From Gammaproteobacteria bacterium (lineage in GTDB: Bacteria > Pseudomonadota > Gammaproteobacteria > Xanthomonadales > SZUA-36), in NCBI GenBank assembly GCA_021772915.1, contig JAJFLB010000060.1, forward strand, positions 81,935 to 145,934: DNA of 64,000 nt. The letters are read 5' to 3'. A model generated the notes under the pieces. The model was not told where the DNA came from and made no database searches. It saw only the letters and a list, made by a program, of their open reading frames with translations. The position numbers were made by a program, and so were the translations under genes. This document shows, piece by piece, positions 42,006 to 51,085 of the stretch. The first letter of the stretch is position 1; the number at the start of each line of letters is the position of its first letter.

Positions 42006-42404
42006 ATGTCAAAGATTCAATGGCGCCTGGTATTGACGATTTCGCTGAGCGGCTTGGTATTTGCGGGCTTAACCATTTTTGCCGTGATCAGTGGCTCGGA
42101 GCATTGGGTGGGATTGTTGATTTTAGCTGGCGTGGCAGTGTCCATGGCACGACTGGCACCCGCAGCACCAAGACTTAACGCTTTCGCGGCAGGCTTTGTG
42201 ACCACGTTGTGTGCGGTCTGGACGCAGGCTATATTTCTTCCGCTGTATTTCGAAAACAACCCTTCCTACCGATTGCTCGAGATTCCGCTCGGATTGAGTC
42301 CACTGGCCTGGACGGTGCTCTCTGCGCCCGTTGGTGCACTGGTAGCAGGAATGCTCGCGGCACTGCTGGCCTGGCCAGTGGCAAAAGTGTGGGGCAAGGG
42401 CTGA
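42006..42404 (+). CDS. Four-helix membrane protein, unknown function
   Basis: The 132-residue protein has four hydrophobic segments at about residues 7-27, 34-52, 60-80 and 100-125, with a periplasmic loop FENNPSYRLLEIP. A GGAG ribosome binding site precedes the ATG. It is divergent from a TetR-type gene and followed by a MAPEG protein and another membrane protein, all on the plus strand with short gaps. No family is recognised; a TetR-controlled membrane response operon is the likely setting. Confidence 0.7.
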   Translation: MSKIQWRLVLTISLSGLVFAGLTIFAVISGSEHWVGLLILAGVAVSMARLAPAAPRLNAFAAGFVTTLCAVWTQAIFLPLYFENNPSYRLLEIPLGLSPLAWTVLSAPVGALVAGMLAALLAWPVAKVWGKG

Positions 42405-42446
42405 CAGCGCCTGCGGAAATTCGCAACCGATGGCTTGGAGACCTTT

Positions 42447-42836
42447 ATGACAACTGACCTTTGGGCGTTGGTGGCAACACTGGGGCTGGCGATAGTCCAG
42501 ATTTCATTGCAGAGCATTCTTGTCCTGCGCCAGGCCGGGCCGGCATGGGTAGCGGGCCCCAGGGATGAGCCAAAAGAGATGTCCGGCATTACCGGGCGTG
42601 TCGTGCGCGCCCATCGAAATCTGCTGGAAATATTGCCGCAATTTGTCGCTGCCTTGTTTGTCGTGCATACGGCCGGGGTGAACGAACAGTTGGCTGTTTC
42701 GGGTGCCTGGCTGTTTTTTGTTTCACGCTGTCTTTATGTGCCCGCCTATGTCTTTGGGCCACCGGGCTTGAGATCGGTGTTCTGGCAGGGCGGCCAGGTC
42801 GGTATCATTATAGTTCTCTGTGACATTATCTGGTGA
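42447..42836 (+). CDS. MAPEG-family membrane protein
   Basis: The 129-residue protein has four membrane helices and the MAPEG pattern: polar GRVVRAHRNLLEILPQFVAALFV after the first helix, SRCLYVPAYVFGPPGLRS before the last. MAPEG proteins include microsomal glutathione transferases that act on lipophilic electrophiles; bacterial members are mostly uncharacterised. GGAGA precedes ATG 42447. The neighbouring TetR gene suggests induction by a toxic lipophilic compound. Confidence 0.85.
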   Translation: MTTDLWALVATLGLAIVQISLQSILVLRQAGPAWVAGPRDEPKEMSGITGRVVRAHRNLLEILPQFVAALFVVHTAGVNEQLAVSGAWLFFVSRCLYVPAYVFGPPGLRSVFWQGGQVGIIIVLCDIIW

Positions 42837-42881
42837 TGCTTTCAGGCGTGGCAACGCGCTGGGCTTAGCACGGTGGAAACG

Positions 42882-43469
42882 ATGGGAAATTATGAACAAC
42901 TCACGCTGAGCGCGTTGGCGATCGCCGGTATCACCTCGCTAATCGCTTTCATGGTTGCCGGGAAGATCCTTCCTAACTCACCCTGGCTGCAGTCGATTGG
43001 ACGAAAACTGCACCAGCAGAAAATGGCTATGCTGTCAAAGCCACCACTGAGTTACTACCAACAGGCCGCTGAGCGCGGAGATTTTGCGGCTGGTCTGTTA
43101 ATTATTGCTGCAGCGATACTGCTGAAAAGCATGGCCAGTGGTTTACTTGGCCTGATCACAATCTTCTATCTGCCGCTGGGTGTCGGCGCCATTCCGGCAC
43201 TGGCCGCGGAACATGGCGACGGTGCTGGTCTGAATCGCTGGGTCGCGCAGGTAACAGCCTGGCAGGCGTCCAGCCATATCATGGCAGCCAGTCTCGGATT
43301 TGCTGCCACCTGGTTGTGGATACGCACAGGCACTAATCCATTCGAGCTACTCACTGGATCGCCATTATTTTCAGGCATTGTGATGTCTGCATCGCTGATC
43401 ACCGGGCTAATAGCGGCGTGGCTGGAGACGGCTGGACATACAAAAGGAGGCTTTCTAAAGCCTGAATAA
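42882..43469 (+). CDS. Multi-helix membrane protein, unknown function
   Basis: The 195-residue protein has hydrophobic segments at about 15-35, 70-88, 95-115, 140-160 and 170-190, plus a basic helix (SIGRKLHQQKMAMLSKPP) between the first two. GGTGGA precedes ATG 42882; GTG 42873 is an alternative. It is the last gene of the run that begins opposite the TetR gene and faces the POT transporter gene. No family is recognised. Confidence 0.65.
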   Translation: MGNYEQLTLSALAIAGITSLIAFMVAGKILPNSPWLQSIGRKLHQQKMAMLSKPPLSYYQQAAERGDFAAGLLIIAAAILLKSMASGLLGLITIFYLPLGVGAIPALAAEHGDGAGLNRWVAQVTAWQASSHIMAASLGFAATWLWIRTGTNPFELLTGSPLFSGIVMSASLITGLIAAWLETAGHTKGGFLKPE

Positions 43470-43478
43470 AGGGGCCCG

Positions 43479-43528
43479 AAAAAGGGGTTGGGTCCAACTT
43501 AATTAACTGGATCCAACCCCTTTTTGTT
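43479..43528. repeat. Full palindrome-family copy (GGTTGG variant)
   Basis: AAAAAGGGGTTGGGTCCAACTT and AACTGGATCCAACCCCTTTTT carry compensating changes in both arms (GGTTGG with CCAACC), so pairing is kept. It sits between convergent genes and overlaps the stop of the POT gene. Confidence 0.88.
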
Positions 43529-45032
43529 ATTCCTCACTCTCGTTATGCGCCTTTGACAATCGGTTCATCAGCGGCAACACGGCAATCGCGATCAACGTAC
43601 ACAGCAGGGCGGCAATACCCAGCTTATTGAACAGGTTGGTGTAGATCGGCAGTGACTCGAGCGGATCGGTAATATTACGCGGCACGCTGGCATAGGTAGC
43701 GACGAGGCCACCGAGATACTGCGAGACCCCGGAGGCAACAAAATAGGCACCCATCATGAAGCCGCCCATGCGTGCGGGTACGTAGCGTGCAATCATCGCC
43801 AGGCCCAGACCGCTGACCAGTAATTCACCCAGCGAGATGGCGCCATATCCCCATACCATCAACCACGAGGAGACCTTGCCGGTGGCGTCTGCCATGTGAC
43901 CTGAGGCGCCGTAGATGAAAAAGCCGGCGGCCACGATCACGAATCCGAGGGCGAATTTGGAGGCGATGGAGAGATCCTTTTCAGCCTTGCCCGCGTGCGT
44001 GTAGGCCCAGGCCAGAATCGGGCTGAGAACGAAAATCCAGATCGGATTGAAGGCCTGGAACTGCGCCGGAGACCAATCCCACAGGTGCGTGCCGAAAACC
44101 ACGAAAGCCGGGTCGACATTGCGGAGCGCAAACAGCGCCAGTGAGGTTGACATCTGCTGATAGAAAATGAAATAGAAGACTGTCTGCACCGTCAGCACAA
44201 GCGCCGCGATCAGACCCGCGCGTTCATTGCGTTGGCTGGTATTGATCAGGTAGGCAAAAATACCAATGACGACCACCCCGGCAAGATACACAAAAGCCCG
44301 CGCGACGCCCTGGTTGTCTAGTATGTAAGCGGACGCAAACACCGCCACGACGCTGCCGGCCAGCACGGCACCCAGCTTACCCCAATTCAGTGGCTGCTCA
44401 TCCGGCTCTGAACCGATGTGATCCATGTAGCGGCGCATCAGCCAGTAGTTGATCAGACCCAGCAGCAGGCCGATCGCGCAGACCGCGAAGGCGACGTGCC
44501 AGCCCAGGCCGTTGCCGTAGTGCTCGTTGACATAATCCTTCAGCCATGGGGTCAGCAATTGCGAGATCATCGCGCCCAGGTTGACTGCCATGTAGTAAAT
44601 GGTGAAGGCACTGTCTATTTTGGAATCATCACCCTCGTAGATCATGCGCACCAGGTTGCCCGCATTGGCCTTGAACAGACCGTTGCCAACCACGATGACA
44701 CCCAGCGCACAAAACATGAACCAGACACTCTGACCCGGCACCACCATCAGGGTGTAGCCGACGGTCAGGACCACGGCACCGAGCAACATGGTTCGACGGG
44801 TGCCGAGGATCTTGTCGCCGATCCAGCCACCAATGGCGGGCGCCACGTAGATCAGTGCCGCCGCTGCTCCCCATACCAGGGTGGCGCGGGAGTCGGGAAA
44901 CTCCAGCCGCTGCACCATGTAATACACGATGAGCGCTTGCATCCCGTAAAAACCGAAGCGCTCCCACATCTCGATGAGGAAAATCGTGGTGAATGAACGG
45001 GTTTGGGATTGGGTTGTGGGCGTGGTTTCCAT
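43527..45032 (-). CDS. POT-family proton-coupled oligopeptide symporter
   Basis: The 501-residue protein has about 14 membrane helices. The N-terminal POT motif EMWERFGFYGMQALIVYYM (ExxERFxYY type) couples proton and peptide transport. GGWIGDKILGTRRTMLLGA is the family's second signature (loop 2-3). FYFIFYQQMSTSLALFA matches the conserved helix-7 region. It imports di- and tripeptides. No regulator is adjacent. Confidence 0.93.
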   Translation of the reverse strand: METTPTTQSQTRSFTTIFLIEMWERFGFYGMQALIVYYMVQRLEFPDSRATLVWGAAAALIYVAPAIGGWIGDKILGTRRTMLLGAVVLTVGYTLMVVPGQSVWFMFCALGVIVVGNGLFKANAGNLVRMIYEGDDSKIDSAFTIYYMAVNLGAMISQLLTPWLKDYVNEHYGNGLGWHVAFAVCAIGLLLGLINYWLMRRYMDHIGSEPDEQPLNWGKLGAVLAGSVVAVFASAYILDNQGVARAFVYLAGVVVIGIFAYLINTSQRNERAGLIAALVLTVQTVFYFIFYQQMSTSLALFALRNVDPAFVVFGTHLWDWSPAQFQAFNPIWIFVLSPILAWAYTHAGKAEKDLSIASKFALGFVIVAAGFFIYGASGHMADATGKVSSWLMVWGYGAISLGELLVSGLGLAMIARYVPARMGGFMMGAYFVASGVSQYLGGLVATYASVPRNITDPLESLPIYTNLFNKLGIAALLCTLIAIAVLPLMNRLSKAHNESEE

Positions 45033-45075
45033 GGAGGCTCCAGTTTATTGTTATGCAGCTTTCTAAAGAATACCA

Positions 45076-45112
45076 AAAAAGGAAAAAGGGAGTTGGATTT
45101 GACCCCTTTTTA
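45076..45112. repeat. Degenerate palindrome-family copy
   Basis: AAAAAAGGAAAAAGGGAGTTGG followed by ATTTGACCCCTTTTT keeps the outer A and T runs; the GGATCC cores are lost. Confidence 0.6.
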
Positions 45113-45140
45113 AGAATCCCTTAACGAGCCCTTTTCCGTG

Positions 45141-46169
45141 TTATCGCACTCTTGTCCACAGGGCATACTCACCGAAGAAGATTGTGTCGCCCTTGACTTC
45201 CAGGTCCAGGGGCATCCACTCGATCTGCTGCGCACCGTTTTCAAACCACTTTTTCCTCACTTGTGCCGACAAACGATTATTTTCTAACGGGGTAATTTCA
45301 ATGAATTTGTCGCCAATACCGTAGCCATTTTCCTGGTCCGTTTCCGTAAGCTTCACGGTATAACCCACATAGATGTTTTCTTCACGCTCAAAGCGCAAAA
45401 CCGAGCCGTCGGTTGCCCCCCATTGACCCGACAGATCGCCTGCAGCAATGACTGCGCTCTTCTTGACGCCTGAAACACAGCAATCACTTGTCGTTGCGGC
45501 TGTCACCTGGGTCTTGAGCCAGCAGTGTGCGCTGGCCCCCTGAACGCCGGGTTTCACATAGGTCCAGGCACGGCAGCTTGTCTCGTCCACGCAGGCTTGC
45601 GCGCAAGACGACGGCTCGACGTCCTGGAGCGTGAAATTTCTGAAATTCTCACCAGGACGATCCGTGTTGAGCTCAAATTTGAATGTCGAAGGGTCTTTGG
45701 CGCAGCCTCTGGGATCGAATCTGCAGCACGGCCATGTCGTTTCGTTCAATTCACACGCCCAGAATGTTCCCGCGCTGCCACCCGGTCCTCCCCAGGTGGC
45801 AATGTGGAAATTACTGATATAGGGTCTGCAATAGTCCCCCTCCCGGTATGCAGGGAACCGAATCATCGTGCCACGCAGCGGGTTACCATCGAACAGGACC
45901 TGGCATTGCTGTCCGGGATAGATCGGTTGGTCCTTTAGCAACTTGTTGATAACGTTGAGGGAGGTTGAAACCAGCACCCGTGATGCTTCGCCAACGTCCT
46001 CCCATATGAGGCCCTTTATGGGGTTGGAGGACGGCCCGATTCGGTGGGTCTGGTTGCCATACGCCATTGGCAGTGGATGGGGACGCTTTTGTGCTTCAAC
46101 TGCGAAGGCGACCAGTCCCGAGAGCAGGACGCAGATAAGTGCAACTTTTTGTGTGTTTAAGATCGCCAT
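45141..46169 (-). CDS. Secreted protein with one PAN/Apple-like domain
   Basis: A signal peptide (MAILNTQKVALICVLLSGLVAFAVEA) precedes a DUF3421-like N-terminal region with many cysteines (GTFWACELNETTWPCCRFDP). A PAN_4-type module at about 165-240 follows (DRPGENFRNFTLQDVEPSSC, then CRAWTYVKPG, CWLK, SDCCVSGVK), and a beta-rich C-terminus (WMPLDLEVKGDTIFFGEY). Its PAN module shares the unusual DCCxSGx ending with the second PAN module of the protein at 3493-5055, so the two are paralogous parts. Probably secreted and adhesive or ligand-binding; function unknown. Confidence 0.72.
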   Translation of the reverse strand: MAILNTQKVALICVLLSGLVAFAVEAQKRPHPLPMAYGNQTHRIGPSSNPIKGLIWEDVGEASRVLVSTSLNVINKLLKDQPIYPGQQCQVLFDGNPLRGTMIRFPAYREGDYCRPYISNFHIATWGGPGGSAGTFWACELNETTWPCCRFDPRGCAKDPSTFKFELNTDRPGENFRNFTLQDVEPSSCAQACVDETSCRAWTYVKPGVQGASAHCWLKTQVTAATTSDCCVSGVKKSAVIAAGDLSGQWGATDGSVLRFEREENIYVGYTVKLTETDQENGYGIGDKFIEITPLENNRLSAQVRKKWFENGAQQIEWMPLDLEVKGDTIFFGEYALWTRVR

Positions 46170-46233
46170 GGTAGATCCTCACTCAAGTATACGGAAAACA
46201 GACGCCATATAGCCAGTATTCCGCAGATCCTAA

Positions 46234-46280
46234 TAAAAGGGATCGGATCCAGTTTATTCAGATGGATCCGACCGCTTTTC
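46234..46280. repeat. Full palindrome-family copy between divergent genes
   Basis: AAAAGGGATCGGATCCAGTT and GATGGATCCGACCGCTTTTC form the hairpin. The genes on both sides are transcribed away from it. Confidence 0.88.
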
Positions 46281-46322
46281 CCCAATGGCGTACAATCAAG
46301 AATCACCAAACGGGAGAGTCAA

Positions 46323-46886
46323 ATGGACATTACGCTACTACAACTATGGATGCCAATCGTCCTCGGTACGTTTCTGGCATGGATCGCGAGCGCCCTCATT
46401 CACGTGGTGGCCAAGTATCACAACTCTGACTATCAGGCGCTATCGAATGAGGAAGAGGTCATGGCGGCCGTCAGGAACGGTTCACCAGGGCTTGGAATCC
46501 ATACGCTTCCCTATTGTGCTGAAATGTCGGAAATGAACAAGCCGGAGGTCCAGGAAAAATTCAACAAGGGACCGGTCGCCATTCTTACCGTGTTCCCAAG
46601 CGGCCTGCCGAACATGGGCAAGCTGATGCCCCAACAAATTGGGTTTTTCCTGGTGGGCTGCCTATTGATTGCCTACGGCGCCACGCAGGTGCTCACAGCG
46701 GGTGCGGATTATATGGCCGTGTTTCGGTTTGTCTCGACCGTCGGCTTCCTGGCTTTTGGCTGGGCCGTTGTTCCGATGAGCATCTGGTACGGACACCCCT
46801 GGTCCACCACCGCAAAATATTTACTTGATGCAATGATATATGGTTTGGTGGTTGCGGGCTCATTCGCCTGGTTGTGGCCGGTCTGA
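46323..46886 (+). CDS. Four-helix membrane protein, unknown function
   Basis: The 187-residue protein has a first helix at about 7-28, a cytoplasmic or periplasmic loop of about 75 residues (SDYQALSNEEEVMAAVRNGS onward), and three further helices (about 107-125, 133-155, 160-185). A GGGAGAG ribosome binding site precedes the ATG. I do not recognise the family. It stands alone between two palindromes. Confidence 0.7.
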   Translation: MDITLLQLWMPIVLGTFLAWIASALIHVVAKYHNSDYQALSNEEEVMAAVRNGSPGLGIHTLPYCAEMSEMNKPEVQEKFNKGPVAILTVFPSGLPNMGKLMPQQIGFFLVGCLLIAYGATQVLTAGADYMAVFRFVSTVGFLAFGWAVVPMSIWYGHPWSTTAKYLLDAMIYGLVVAGSFAWLWPV

Positions 46887-46920
46887 CCCATTAATTACGA
46901 TTCGTAAACCCACCTTAAAA

Positions 46921-47055
46921 GGCAAAAAGGGGTCGCATCCAATTGATTTAATTGGATGCGACTCCTTTTTTGGGAACGCATAAATGTGAGCGGGCTCTGG
47001 CACTTGACTCCGACCCCATGTCTCTTAGCTTGTGGTGGGGTCAGAGCCCGTTGAT
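46921..47055. repeat. Full palindrome plus two opposed second boxes
   Basis: AAAAAGGGGTCGCATCCAATT and AATTGGATGCGACTCCTTTTT (46923-46972) are followed by GCTCTGGCACTTGACTCCGA with CCCC, and after a short gap by GGTGGGGTCAGAGCCC in the opposite direction. The GGATGC/GCATCC change is compensated in both arms. Confidence 0.88.
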
Positions 47056-47185
47056 CCCCTTTATCAGATCCCTGCATTTGACATAGATTAAGGCATTCCT
47101 CTGTACCAAGGGTTAGTATGCAAAATTGGGGAGTGGCGCTATCTGGACAAGTTACGTTGACGGTCAAGAACAGGCACCAAAAACA

Positions 47186-48736
47186 ATGAAAGCCAAATTT
47201 TTTGCAACAGCTCTGATGTTGGCAGCGGCCTTAATAACGAGTGTCGATGTTTTTGCGGCAGCTTCGGAGGGTTGCGAGTGGATTAACCAAGCAGATTGGA
47301 ATTCATCTCCATACACTGCAAGTGAGGTAAATAAAGTTTTCTTTGCGGGCGAGACCGTAACATTCACGGCAAATTCGCCAACGGAAGGGTTTGGTAGGCC
47401 TACAACAATAACACTTTTAGTCGATCATGCGACAGTTGACACAACCGACTTTCCTGGATCAGTTTCCTACAATTTTGGAGAAAGCAGATTTTACCCTGTT
47501 CGCTATGAAATCGATAACGACGCCATGGTAACTTGGACAGGTAACTGCACTGAAGGTACCGCATCAGCGGCCCCCGATGTAGGGGTTACATCGGTCGAGG
47601 TGGAAAATAGCGCTCATAATCCTGGTTCAAATATGACCGCCACGGTTAGCCTGAAAAACAATGGAACTTCAGGCTCAGGCTCATTTAACATCGCGATTTA
47701 CGTCTCTACGAATACTATAATTTCCAGCGGTGATACCCTTTTAGGTACTGTAGCGGTCAGCAACATCGCAGCAGGTGCCAGCAGGACGATTGTAGTGGTG
47801 GTTGTGTTGCCCGTTGGGTTGGCGACGGGAGACTGGTTTGTTGGTGTCATCATCGATGTCAGTGATGACGTCGCAGGCAACAACGTCATGGCAGACCCGG
47901 TATCAGTTTTTGTTCCGACCAGTAACCCACCTCCGTCACGAACAGCGTGCTTCGACCTGGCAGGTGCTAGCGTATTTTCATCTGAGGATCGACCCGTCTT
48001 TCTGGGGTTCATTGGCAACGGCTCTGCGACAGACTCGATTAACAATCCATCCGGGCCCTATGGCTCAAGCTCTTCCGGCACAAGTGTAAGAAACAGTTCT
48101 GGTATGTATGGGAATTCCTCCGGGTCATTCAGTGTGGCAAATGGATCTGCTTTAAAGCCGCCTAAAATCGTCATCAATGGAAGGCTGATTGCGTATCTTT
48201 CAACCAATGGTTCCCTGGGTTGGCAGAGTCTTTCTCTGGCAGCCATTGACGCGAGTTGTACCTTTACGAACACCGTCCCCAATGCACTGTTTAAGCGGCA
48301 TCAAGACGCAGTGGCAATGGGATGGGGCGGGGTTGATGTATCGTTAATTGGCAGTTGGTGGAATCCACTTCGCAGTGGTGAAGGCGTTGTATTTGACTTC
48401 TTCAGTCTGCCGCCGGATGGAACAGCATGGGTGGCTGTTTATTTTTACACCTATGACCTGCAAGGAAACCCACTTTACCTAACAGGCGCGGCTCAAATAA
48501 CCGTGGGGTCGTCCGAGCCCATAACCGTCGAGGTGTTTTCAACCAGTGGTACACCGTTTGGACCGGGATTCGATCCCAGCGAAGTGGTCCGTGTCAACTG
48601 GGGCACTTTAATTATTGAGTTTTTCACTTGTGGAACCGGCAGGGTTACCTGGGAGCCCCTGACAGCAGGGTTTCCAAGTGGCTCGGTAGACATCGAACGT
48701 CTGGTTCCGCTTGGAGAAGGCATAACCTGCCCCTGA
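47186..48736 (+). CDS. Secreted protein with CARDB-like domain
   Basis: A signal peptide (MKAKFFATALMLAAALITSVDVFAA) is followed by a beta domain with two cysteines and a CARDB-like domain at about 135-250 (DVGVTSVEVENSAHNPGSNM, then GSFNIAIYVSTNT). A Ser/Gly/Asn-rich linker follows. The C-terminal region opens SLIGSWWNPLRSGEGVVFDF, a pattern I have seen ending secreted proteins of marine bacteria. No enzymatic motif is visible; a surface or extracellular binding role is likely. Start at ATG 47186 is set by the signal peptide. Confidence 0.72.
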   Translation: MKAKFFATALMLAAALITSVDVFAAASEGCEWINQADWNSSPYTASEVNKVFFAGETVTFTANSPTEGFGRPTTITLLVDHATVDTTDFPGSVSYNFGESRFYPVRYEIDNDAMVTWTGNCTEGTASAAPDVGVTSVEVENSAHNPGSNMTATVSLKNNGTSGSGSFNIAIYVSTNTIISSGDTLLGTVAVSNIAAGASRTIVVVVVLPVGLATGDWFVGVIIDVSDDVAGNNVMADPVSVFVPTSNPPPSRTACFDLAGASVFSSEDRPVFLGFIGNGSATDSINNPSGPYGSSSSGTSVRNSSGMYGNSSGSFSVANGSALKPPKIVINGRLIAYLSTNGSLGWQSLSLAAIDASCTFTNTVPNALFKRHQDAVAMGWGGVDVSLIGSWWNPLRSGEGVVFDFFSLPPDGTAWVAVYFYTYDLQGNPLYLTGAAQITVGSSEPITVEVFSTSGTPFGPGFDPSEVVRVNWGTLIIEFFTCGTGRVTWEPLTAGFPSGSVDIERLVPLGEGITCP

Positions 48737-48748
48737 ATCTATCGGTAC

Positions 48749-48790
48749 CAAAGGGGTCGGATCCAATTACAAAATTGAATCCAACCCCTA
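48749..48790. repeat. Full palindrome-family copy
   Basis: CAAAGGGGTCGGATCCAATT and AATTGAATCCAACCCC arms flank a short ACAAA-type loop between a stop at 48736 and the sixA start at 48803. Confidence 0.82.
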
Positions 48791-48802
48791 TAGTATAGGT
48801 AT

Positions 48803-49291
48803 ATGCGCAAACGACTCATTATCATGCGCCACGCCAAGAGTAGTTGGACATCCGGTGCCAGCACCGATCACCAGCGCCCGCTGAACAAGCGCGGCCGGCG
48901 TGCTGCGCCTCGGGTCGGTGCCCGGCTGCGCGAACTTGGCTGGATCCCGGAACTGGTCATCGCAAGTGATTCGGAGCGTACACGGGAGACCTGGCAGCGT
49001 ATGCGGGCAGAGTTCCCAAATTCAATCGAGGAACACTTCAGCAGTGCTTTCTATCACGGTGGATTGTCGGCGATCGTAAACCAATGCAGCGGGTTGAGTG
49101 AGGACATCTCCACGCTGCTGGTACTAGGACACAACCCCGGTTGGCAAGCTGCCGTTGCAGGCTTGAGTGGGCAGGGGATTCGGATGACAACCGCCAACGC
49201 GGCGCTGTTGGAAAGTGATGCAGATGATTGGGCAGCAGCCCTGGGGGCAAACTGGGTACTGGTTGAGGTCCTGCGGCCGAGAGAGCTTTGA
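48803..49291 (+). CDS. sixA: Phosphohistidine phosphatase SixA
   Basis: The 162-residue protein has the RHG histidine phosphatase motif IIMRHAKSSW with His10 as nucleophile. HQRPLNKRGRRAA and ASDSERTRETWQ carry the phosphate-binding arginines, and LLVLGHNPGW the second catalytic histidine. Length equals E. coli SixA, which removes phosphate from histidine-phosphotransfer proteins such as ArcB and the nitrogen PTS protein. Monocistronic here. Confidence 0.92.
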   Translation: MRKRLIIMRHAKSSWTSGASTDHQRPLNKRGRRAAPRVGARLRELGWIPELVIASDSERTRETWQRMRAEFPNSIEEHFSSAFYHGGLSAIVNQCSGLSEDISTLLVLGHNPGWQAAVAGLSGQGIRMTTANAALLESDADDWAAALGANWVLVEVLRPREL

Positions 49292-49305
49292 CCCCTTTCT
49301 GTTCT

Positions 49306-50808
49306 TCAGTCCTTTTCTTCGTTTATCTTTTCGAACACCTGTCCAAAAAACTCCAGGCTGCGGACTTTACCGTTAGGGCCTATCGAAAACGGCAACAGGG
49401 TTTTAAATTCAAAGTCTTTTCGTTCTGCCAGAAATGTGTCAAGGTGCCAATGACTTAAAGGCATATGGAATTTTGCGCCGCGTATCAGGAACTGATCGTC
49501 TTCCCGCACGATCTGTACCTCACCATAAGCTGGGCTCGTGTAGGTCCCCGTGTAGTCTGCCCGTGGCAGGGACAACGCTGAATCCGGTAAGCGCGCCTTA
49601 ACCGTTTCTTCCCACTTCGCCTCACCTTCCCGTTTCAGGCCCCCGTAGAGGGAGAGGATGTCAGCGTTCCAGTCACGCCGTTCGCCTGCAGGTTGCCCAT
49701 CCATGACCTGCCATAATATGGCGTGACGCATTTCGGCGTGGTCCTGGTTGCCCAGTGCCACCACCGCCCGTCGGGTTTGCCGGTCAAGACCAATGATCGC
49801 GATCAAGCCGGAAAGACTGCCGGTGTGAAAATCAATCATGCGGCCCTGGAAATCCTGTTGGAACCACCCCAGACCGTAGCTGAGCCAGTGCGGCTCGGTC
49901 AGTTTTGTGGTCGGGTAAAAAGCTGCAGCCGAAATGAGCATTTGAGGTTTGAACATTTCTGCAAAACCGGCCTCGCTCAGCAAGCGCTGGCCATCCGATG
50001 TTTCGCCACCCCGTAGCAGAAACTGTGCCCATTTCGACATGTCTGCGATCGAGGACCAGACTGAACCGGCGGCATCCGCCGCCATGGCATCAAGATCCCA
50101 TTCAGCCTGTACGACCTGCTTTTCGATGTGCCGATGGGGCAGCACGTACTCCATGCCGTCTGGAATCCGTCCGCGGGAAGCAAAGGTCTCCTGCATGCCG
50201 ATGGGTTGCCATATACGTTGTTTGATGAAATCCTGCCACGGCTTACCGCTACGTCGTTCAATGATTAGTCCCAGTAGTTCAAACATCGTATTCTGGTACT
50301 GAAAACGGGACCGCAAGGAGGCCGTCGCCTCAACTTTTTGCAAGTGCGTGATCTGGTCCTTCAATGCCATACCCTGGGCAAAGGTCCAAAAGTCCGTTGA
50401 AGCAAGCCCGGTTCTGTGGGTCAGAAGATCACGGATGGTGATCTGGTCATTGAGCCAACTGTCACCAAACTGCAATTCCGGCAGATGTTTGATCGCCAGG
50501 TCGTCCAGCGCCAGCTGCTTCTCCTCCACCAACATCAAAATGCCGGCTGCCACCATTGCCTTGGTCGTGGAAGCAATGGCGAACAATGTATGCACATTGA
50601 TTCGGGTACCGCCCTGGTCAGCAGTGCTGCCGAAACCTTTTTGTAACAGCACTTCCTCGTCGGTGACCACAGCGACCGCCATTCCCGGTACGTGCCACTG
50701 CGCCATACCATGCTCGACAAAGTCGGGCAATTGATCAATGACAGCATCGCGTGCCTGCAGTGTTGCTGTGATCAGCAGGAACGACGAAAGCAGTAAAAGT
50801 TTTTTCAT
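49306..50808 (-). CDS. Secreted beta-lactamase-family serine hydrolase
   Basis: A signal peptide (MKKLLLLSSFLLITATLQA, start at 50808) precedes a class C beta-lactamase/DD-peptidase fold: the SxxK site in AIASTTKAMVA, YQNTMFELLG (YxN element), and the HTGSLSGLIAI stretch as the KTG-like third element. The C-terminal 110 residues resemble DUF3471-type additions. Such enzymes are esterases, peptidases or transpeptidase-like; true beta-lactamase activity is not implied. Convergent with sixA. Confidence 0.87.
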   Translation of the reverse strand: MKKLLLLSSFLLITATLQARDAVIDQLPDFVEHGMAQWHVPGMAVAVVTDEEVLLQKGFGSTADQGGTRINVHTLFAIASTTKAMVAAGILMLVEEKQLALDDLAIKHLPELQFGDSWLNDQITIRDLLTHRTGLASTDFWTFAQGMALKDQITHLQKVEATASLRSRFQYQNTMFELLGLIIERRSGKPWQDFIKQRIWQPIGMQETFASRGRIPDGMEYVLPHRHIEKQVVQAEWDLDAMAADAAGSVWSSIADMSKWAQFLLRGGETSDGQRLLSEAGFAEMFKPQMLISAAAFYPTTKLTEPHWLSYGLGWFQQDFQGRMIDFHTGSLSGLIAIIGLDRQTRRAVVALGNQDHAEMRHAILWQVMDGQPAGERRDWNADILSLYGGLKREGEAKWEETVKARLPDSALSLPRADYTGTYTSPAYGEVQIVREDDQFLIRGAKFHMPLSHWHLDTFLAERKDFEFKTLLPFSIGPNGKVRSLEFFGQVFEKINEEKD

Positions 50809-51085
50809 TATTATTTTTCCTATTCTGAGCTCAAGAGACCGGTGCTCTGGAGTCAAAGCAGGGAATCTGAGTCCTGTGTTCAATTTACACAATGTTACGG
50901 GTCAAAGGCAAATGACCTCAGGTGCCCGTTGTGTGCTCGGCTCTTACGCCGTTACCTTACTCTAATCCCATTTATTGCAAGCAAGGGGCTGGCAAGAGAA
51001 GCTATTGTTGATTGCAGTGAGCGACGTCTCACCTCAAGCTATACACTTACTCAACACAGCTTTTAGATAATGGAAAACTGTTGCC

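Noticed and set aside
49306..50808. Antibiotic-resistance beta-lactamase
   Set aside because: Length, DUF3471-like tail and diverged third motif fit the broad serine hydrolase family; resistance cannot be claimed.
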